Shown here: positions 45,738 through 50,598 of the stretch, piece after piece
Layout of the letters: each line of letters begins with the position of its first letter
How positions within the stretch are numbered: the stretch's first letter is position 1
From: Aphanocapsa sp. GSE-SYN-MK-11-07L
GTDB taxonomy: Bacteria > Cyanobacteriota > Cyanobacteriia > Thermosynechococcales > Thermosynechococcaceae
DNA length: 50,598 nt
Assembly (NCBI GenBank): GCA_019359715.1
Contig: JAHHGS010000093.1
Span: forward strand, 1 to 50,598
Reading direction: 5' to 3'
Program-made: the position numbers and the translations under genes
The notes under the pieces: generated by a model
Told to the model about the DNA's origin: nothing
Seen by the model: only the letters and a program-made list of their open reading frames with translations
Database searches by the model: none

Positions 45738-46313
45738 AAGCAGTCTTGCTGGAGAGTCCTGCGATGGTTCGTCCGCAATGATTTCTACATCTCTGGCAAC
45801 CTCACGGTCTACTACAACGAACAGCAGCTCAAGCAGCGGGACTTCCGAGGCCCAGATATCTTTATCGTCCCGGGAACTGAAAAGAAAAATCGTCGCAGTT
45901 GGGCGATCTGGGAAGAAGGGGGCAAATACCCCAACGTGGTGATTGAGCTGCTCTCTAGTTCTACCGCAACCGTGGATCGAGGCAAAAAGAAAGACCTTTA
46001 TCAAGATGTATGGCGGGTGCCAGAGTATTACTGGTTTCATCCAGAAACAATGGAATTTGCCGGGTTTCATCTCGTCAATGGTCAGTATGAAGCAAGTCCC
46101 CCAACCGACAGTGGATGGCTGTGGAGTGAGCAGTTAGGGCTATATCTGGGCATTCATGAGCGGCAGTTGCGCTGGTTGACTGAGGAAGGACAGCTTATCC
46201 CCCTGCCAGAGGAGCAAGAACGACAAGCTAAAGAGCAAGCAGAACATCGAACGGCACAGCTAGAAGCCTTTTTGCGATCGCAGGGCATCGACCCTGATCA
46301 CCTACCAAAATAA
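45738..46313 (+). pseudogene. Uma2-family protein, 5'-truncated
   Basis: The frame runs from a stop at 45735-45737 with no ATG, entering the Uma2 domain at RNDFYISGNLTVYYNEQQ and continuing with FRGPDIFIVPGT, YPNVVIELLSSSTATVDRGK, KKKDLYQDVWRVPEYYWFHP and a charged Glu/Gln tail ending SQGIDPDHLPK. A normal Uma2 protein has about 60-70 further N-terminal residues and a start. A GTG at 45936 would make a 125-residue fragment without its active-site region. Probably a decaying gene, distinct from the intact copy at 19635. Confidence 0.75.
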
Positions 46314-46392
46314 AGGCGCAATCAGTACTCAGATCGAGCGCTCGCCCACTCCTCTCTAGCCTAGGGTGGTGGTGCTGAACGTGCCGATCAAA

Positions 46393-46425
46393 CAAAAAAA
46401 TCGGGTGAACATTGCTCACCCGATC
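46393..46425 (-). terminator. Rho-independent terminator of fbaA
   Basis: On the minus strand, ATCGGGTGA and TCACCCGAT form a stem around a short loop, followed by a T7 run. It lies 34 bases after the fbaA stop. Confidence 0.88.
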
Positions 46426-46458
46426 AAAATACTCTAGAAGTGTTTAGAGCTGAAAAAC

Positions 46459-47538
46459 TTAAGCTAGGACAGTCTTGCGAGTCACCTGAGACAGGTCGCC
46501 TTTGGCGTACTTGGCAGCATAGTCTTCTAAAGACCCCTGCTTGATCTTGCTGGCGTTACCGGCGGTGCCAAACTGCTGATAGCGATCGGCGCAGACCTTT
46601 TGCATGTACTTAATCGAAGGCTTTAGGAAGTAGCGGGGGTCAAACTCAGAGGGCTTAGAAGCCAGAGCTTCCCGGACGGCGGCGGTGATTGCGAGGCGGC
46701 AATCAGTGTCAATGTTGATTTTCCGCACCCCGCTCTTGATGCCTTTTTGAATTTCTTCGACGGGTACGCCATAGGTTTCCGGGATGCTGCCACCATACTG
46801 GTTAATCAACGCCAGCAAATCTTCGGGCACAGAAGAAGAACCGTGCATCACTAAGTGGGTATTCGGCAAGCGGCGGTGAATTTCTTCAATCCGGCTGATT
46901 GCCAAGATTTCGCCGGTTGGCTTACGGGTGAACTTGTAGGCACCGTGGCTGGTGCCGATCGCCACTGCCAGAGCATCAACTTGGGTTTGTTCAACAAAGT
47001 CAACTGCTTCGTCAGGGTCGGTCAGCAGCATTGAGTGGTCGAGTTCACCTTCAAACCCGTGACCGTCTTCGGCTTCGCCTTTGCCGGTTTCGAGAGAACC
47101 CAAGCAACCGAGTTCACCTTCGACGGAAGCGCCGATCGCATGGGCAACCTTTACCACTTCTTTGGTCGTATTGACGTTGTACTCATAGCTGGCGGGAGTT
47201 TTGGCATCTGCTTCTAGAGAGCCATCCATCATCACGCTGGTAAAGCCGTTTTTGATCGCCGAGTAGCAGGTAGAGGGGGCATTGCCATGATCTTGGTGCA
47301 TGACAATCGGAATATGGGGGTAGGTTTCTACCGCCGCAATAATCAGATGACGAAGAAAGTTTTCGCCAGCATAGGAGCGAGCACCGCGAGAAGCTTGCAG
47401 GATTACCGGGCTATCGGTCTCCTCAGCAGCCCTCATAATTGATTGGATCTGCTCCATGTTGTTGACATTGTAAGCAGGAATGCCGTAACCATTTTCAGCC
47501 GCATGATCAAGCAACAGCCGCATTGGTACGAGCGCCAT
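46459..47538 (-). CDS. fbaA: Class II fructose-bisphosphate aldolase
   Basis: A 359-residue zinc aldolase that cleaves or makes fructose-1,6-bisphosphate (and sedoheptulose-1,7-bisphosphate) in the Calvin cycle and glycolysis. Zn ligands are visible in VMHQDHGNA, the [13 protein letters not shown] segment and HGSSSVPE. The [11 protein letters not shown] stretch binds phosphate. A strong ribosome site (AGGAGG) precedes ATG 47538. Followed by a clear terminator. Confidence 0.97.
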   Translation of the reverse strand: MALVPMRLLLDHAAENGYGIPAYNVNNMEQIQSIMRAAEETDSPVILQASRGARSYAGENFLRHLIIAAVETYPHIPIVMHQDHGNAPSTCYSAIKNGFTSVMMDGSLEADAKTPASYEYNVNTTKEVVKVAHAIGASVEGELGCLGSLETGKGEAEDGHGFEGELDHSMLLTDPDEAVDFVEQTQVDALAVAIGTSHGAYKFTRKPTGEILAISRIEEIHRRLPNTHLVMHGSSSVPEDLLALINQYGGSIPETYGVPVEEIQKGIKSGVRKINIDTDCRLAITAAVREALASKPSEFDPRYFLKPSIKYMQKVCADRYQQFGTAGNASKIKQGSLEDYAAKYAKGDLSQVTRKTVLA

Positions 47539-47881
47539 AGGTAATCCTCCTGGGTATTTGTAAAGACATTTAGCTGCAAAAGCTAAACATTGAGACTAAA
47601 TTCTTAGCATAATCTTAAGATAGTCTACCACTCTGGCGATCGGCTGGAATGATCATTCCCCAAAATCGCTAAGTATAAATTACTAGCCAAATAATTTTGG
47701 ATTTGATCCGGATTGACCCTGAAGGCTTACAGAATCTGATTTTTGTCTGTTTTGATGGGGATATTGTCTGGAAGAAATTCGCGAAAGACTGATTAGAATA
47801 GGCCCAGAGATTCGCAACACTGCTCAATCAACTCAAGTAAATCCTCAATCTCTTTCAGCCCGTTATTCATGGAGGTGCCAG
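47539..47881. other. Divergent promoter region between the two aldolase genes
   Basis: It is 343 bp, AT-rich, with several -10-like TATA(A/C)T stretches. No gene is supported. Both aldolase promoters must lie here, so shared or opposing control is possible, but I could not place an operator. Confidence 0.4.
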
Positions 47882-48910
47882 ATGTACGCTCAGGAGCTTG
47901 AAGCAACGGCTAAAGCCATGGTCGCTGGCGGCAAAGGGATTGCCGCCCTTGATGAAAGCTATAAGACCTGCAACCAACGGTTTGAGAAACTGGGGATTCC
48001 GACGACTGAAGCCATGCGGCGAGCTTACCGAGAAATGCTGCTGACCACGGCTGGCGTGGGTGAATTTTTGAGCGGAGCAATTTTATTTGACGAAACGATT
48101 CGCCAATCAACTAGAGATGGCCTTCCCTTTACCAAAGTCATGATCGATGCAGGCGTAATTCCGGGGATTAAAGTCGATACGGGTGCTAAGCCCTTAGCTG
48201 GCGGGCCGGGTGAAACGATTGCAGAAGGGCTAGACGGGCTGCGAGAGCGAATTGCTGAGTATTACAAAATGGGGGCCCGCTTTGCCAAGTGGCGAGCCGT
48301 GATTAATGTTAGCGATCGCCTGCCTTCTCGTTACGGAATCGAAACCAATGCCCACGCCTTGGCTCGCTACGCTGCCCTTTGCCAGGAGGGAGGACTGGTG
48401 CCGATTGTGGAACCAGAAGTGCTGATGGACGGCAATCATACCCTCGATCGCAGCTACGAGGTTCACCTAGAAGTGCTGAAGACGGTCTTTAACGAACTCT
48501 ACCGGCAGGGCGTCAAGCTCAACCAGATGGTGCTTAAGCCGAGTATGGTGATTCCTGGCGTTGATTGTCCTCAGTCGGTGAGTGTCGAAGCAGTGGCTGA
48601 TGCGACGGTGGCATGTTTGCTCAACTGTGTCCCCGCTTTGGTTCCCGGCTGTGCTTTTTTGTCTGGGGGACAGAGCGATGCCTTAGCGACAGTCCACCTC
48701 AACACGATGAATGCAATCTATCGCGGCAAGCTGCCTTGGCATTTGACTTTTTCTTACGGACGCGCCCTGCAAAAACCGGCTCTCGAAAAATGGTTGGGCA
48801 GCGATGAAAATGTATCAGCGGCCCAGAAGATTTTTTATCACCGAGCGAAATATAATGGAGCCGCCAGTTTGGGCGAGTACCGACCCGAAATGGAAATCGG
48901 GTTGGTTTGA
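47882..48910 (+). CDS. Class I fructose-bisphosphate aldolase
   Basis: A 342-residue Schiff-base aldolase of the classical plant/animal type, unrelated to the class II enzyme next door. KGIAALDESYKTCNQRFEKLG, LFDETIRQ, AKWRAVI, the Schiff-base lysine in QMVLKPSMVIPG (about 221) and FLSGGQSDALATVHLN are present. Length is normal. GGAGG precedes ATG 47882. Confidence 0.95.
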   Translation: MYAQELEATAKAMVAGGKGIAALDESYKTCNQRFEKLGIPTTEAMRRAYREMLLTTAGVGEFLSGAILFDETIRQSTRDGLPFTKVMIDAGVIPGIKVDTGAKPLAGGPGETIAEGLDGLRERIAEYYKMGARFAKWRAVINVSDRLPSRYGIETNAHALARYAALCQEGGLVPIVEPEVLMDGNHTLDRSYEVHLEVLKTVFNELYRQGVKLNQMVLKPSMVIPGVDCPQSVSVEAVADATVACLLNCVPALVPGCAFLSGGQSDALATVHLNTMNAIYRGKLPWHLTFSYGRALQKPALEKWLGSDENVSAAQKIFYHRAKYNGAASLGEYRPEMEIGLV

Positions 48911-48934
48911 GAGCGATCGGCAAATTTCTCGTAG

Positions 48935-50475
48935 CTACAGCTTATTTTGCCTGCTCTCTTTTAAAACAATAATGATTGCTGTTACCACTTCTTCTAGTTC
49001 AATCGGTTTGGCAATATGCTGTTGGAATCCGGCTTGAAGGGCTTGCTGCTGGTTGAAGTCTCCGGCATAGGCAGTGAGGGCGATCGCTGGAATCAGTCCC
49101 CCTTGGGCTGGTGGCAAAGCTCTAATCTGCCGGATTAGCATGTAACCATCAATGTCCGGCATCCCGATATCACAGAGCAGAACGTCGGGTGTAAATTCCT
49201 TTAGCGCCGCCAACGCTGCTTCCGCCGAAGCAGTAATCTTCACCCTAGCCCCAAACTGATCCAATATCATCGCAATCAAGTCTCGTGAGTCGGCATCATC
49301 ATCGACGACTAAAACTTGAAGACCGCTCAAGTCGGGGTCAGAAGCGAGTGAGTCAAGCATTGGCTCGTTAGTCGATTGCATCGGCTTCAGGGGTAGTTGA
49401 ACGGTAAAGGTTGCGCCTAAATCTTCTCCTAGGCTAGCTGCCCAGACTCTGCCACCATGTAATTCTACAATTTGGCGGACGAATCGCCAATCCTAACCCC
49501 AAGCCGCCAAACTTGCGGGTGCTTGTACTATCGGCTTGCCGAAAGTAGTCAAACACATCGGGTAAAAACTCGGACGCAATTCCCTTGCCGTTGTCGGCAA
49601 CGGTGAGTTGAGCCTGGGTTTCAAGCATCTCTAGGCGGAGAGTAACCTGACCGCCGATCGGCGTAAATTTAACCGCATTCGATAGCAAATTCCAGACCAC
49701 CTGCTGCAAGCGGGTGGAATCACCTAAGACAGAAAGCGGATTGGGATCAAGGTTGATTTCTAATCGAATTGATTTGGCTTCTGCTGCTAGACGGATCGTT
49801 TCAACCGCAGCTCGAATTGGCGAAGCGAGATTAATCGAACTGACGGTTAGGTTGAGTTTGCCTTGCAGAATCCGCGAGACATCCAGCAGATCATCAATTA
49901 AATTTGCTTGCAGTTTGGCATTGCGCTCAATCGTCTGAAGGGCTTGCTGGGTCTTTGCCTGATCAAACTGGCGCGTTTGCAGCAGCTTTGACCAGCCTAA
50001 AATCGGGTTGAGGGGCGATCGCAGCTCATGGGAGAGCACGGCCAAAAATTCATCTTTAATCCGGTTGACCTTTTCAGCTTCCGCTCTTGCCGCTTGCTCC
50101 CGCTGTAGCAATTGTTCCCGCTCAATTTCAATCCGTTTCTGTGCAGTAATATCAAGCGCGGTGCCGATGAAGCGGAGCGGAACTTGGCTGGGACTAAAAA
50201 TGACTTTTCCTTTTGCTGCAATCCAGCGCTCAACGCCATCTTCAATTCCAATCGCCCGATATTCAATCTCAAAGTTGCCATTTGCAGGATCAAGCGCAGA
50301 TTGTCCACTTTCATAGACCCGATCGCGATCGTTAGGATGAAGCGCAGCTAGATGCATGTCATAGGTCACGGCAGCTTGCGCAGAGAGTCCAAACATTGCT
50401 TTGCAGCCGGCGTCCCATTCCAACGCCTGGGTGCTAAGGTTCCAGTCCCAGGTGCCCAACTCTGCTGACGCTAAG
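48935..50475 (-). pseudogene. Hybrid histidine kinase with PAS and receiver domains, frameshifted and truncated
   Basis: Minus-strand order: PAS domain ([20 protein letters not shown]), kinase core with H box [12 protein letters not shown] box [11 protein letters not shown] and GGLGLGLAI, then a receiver with VVDDDADSRD, phospho-Asp in LLCDIGMPDIDGY and AKPIE. Near 49475-49483 one extra base shifts the frame: the kinase stops at 49434, while the other frame gives [20 protein letters not shown] and flows directly into the receiver. Removing one C restores one frame. The 5' end at about 50475 is cut by an insertion sequence, so earlier sensor domains are gone. Confidence 0.85.
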
Positions 50476-50598
50476 GGCTTGTCACGAAATAAGGTTTACA
50501 ACTCTGCGAGTTTAGAGAACTATTATTGAGGCATGGAGGATAACTCAAAACTGACAGAGAAACTCCGTTCAATATTGCCCTATCTTAATGAAAGGCAG
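50476..50598 (+). mobile_element. Insertion sequence left end, ISAzo13-like
   Basis: Native kinase sequence ends near 50475. The following 123 bases include a short non-coding end and the start of a transposase frame, reaching the window edge. Confidence 0.7.
50533..50598 (+). CDS. ISAzo13-family transposase, 5' end only
   Basis: The 22 visible residues (MEDNSKLTEKLRSILPYLNE and two more) match the N-terminus of ISAzo13-family transposases as I remember them. The gene continues past the window. An opposite orientation to the interrupted kinase is clear. Confidence 0.65.
   Translation, partial: MEDNSKLTEKLRSILPYLNERQ

Noticed and set aside
49434-49480. C-terminus [15 protein letters not shown] as the natural end of the kinase
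   Set aside because: The alternative frame encodes the conserved end of the kinase domain and joins the receiver directly, so this tail results from the frameshift.

Overview
The window is cyanobacterial chromosome. It carries phycoerythrin, allophycocyanin-B and phycobilisome-linker genes, cytochrome b6f, a ferrochelatase with a chlorophyll-binding tail, the myxoxanthophyll genes cruF/cruG, and very frequent GCGATCGC (HIP1) palindromes. A phycoerythrin-bearing non-marine lineage (Leptolyngbya-like filamentous forms, for example) is my inference; no rRNA or other taxonomic marker is present. Both edges are cut by mobile DNA, so this may be a whole contig that ends in repeats.

Layout. 1-125: five 23-bp repeats, probably the end of a Tn7-like element, abutting a beheaded ABC exporter ATPase (121-549). 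A double-glycine-leader peptide follows (658-1002). 1013-5147 (minus strand): nblA, cpeB, cpeA, a heptad-repeat coiled-coil gene, cpeY and cpeZ, i.e. phycoerythrin, its lyase chaperones and the antenna-degradation switch. 5356-9371: lyase cpeS coupled to an HExxH protein, a pentapeptide membrane protein, a phosphodiester glycosidase-like protein and the membrane-anchored rod linker cpcL. 9427-11357: a membrane protein plus queE and queD (7-deazaguanine pathway). 11610-12860: petD and petB, divergent from ctpA (D1 processing). 14355-22282: HD hydrolase, small acidic protein, D-2-hydroxyacid dehydrogenase, class IV aminotransferase, dihydrolipoamide dehydrogenase, Uma2 protein, moaE, hemH. 22327-25210: transglutaminase and alpha-E genes separated by a UPF0175/DUF3368 pair whose second gene has a nonsense codon. 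25362-27205: orphan adenine methylase and a MoxR ATPase. 27382-28795: a gene graveyard (beta-barrel tail, CHAT protein, Rpn/DUF4351 protein).

28847-35903: alpha/beta hydrolase, SYLF protein, a large kinase-TIR-AAA fusion, cruG and cruF. 36319-42368: a tightly packed plus-strand series (F420 ligase-like, GNAT, PhzF, RuvX, DUF3727, MltG, YqeG). 42541-44123: apcD, a ChrR-like cupin and initiator tRNA-Met with a clear promoter and terminator. 44277-48910: DUF697 GTPase, a truncated Uma2 gene, and divergently transcribed class II and class I fructose-bisphosphate aldolases. 48935-50475: a hybrid histidine kinase broken by a frameshift and by an ISAzo13-type element at the window edge.

The genes mainly serve light harvesting and its turnover (cpe, nblA, cpcL, apcD), electron transport and photosystem repair (petBD, ctpA), pigments (hemH, cruFG) and carbon flow (two aldolases, lpdA). 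The most unusual items are the kinase-TIR-AAA fusion, the repeat protein inside the phycoerythrin operon, the orphaned leader-peptide system beside a transposon end, and the adjacent non-homologous aldolases.
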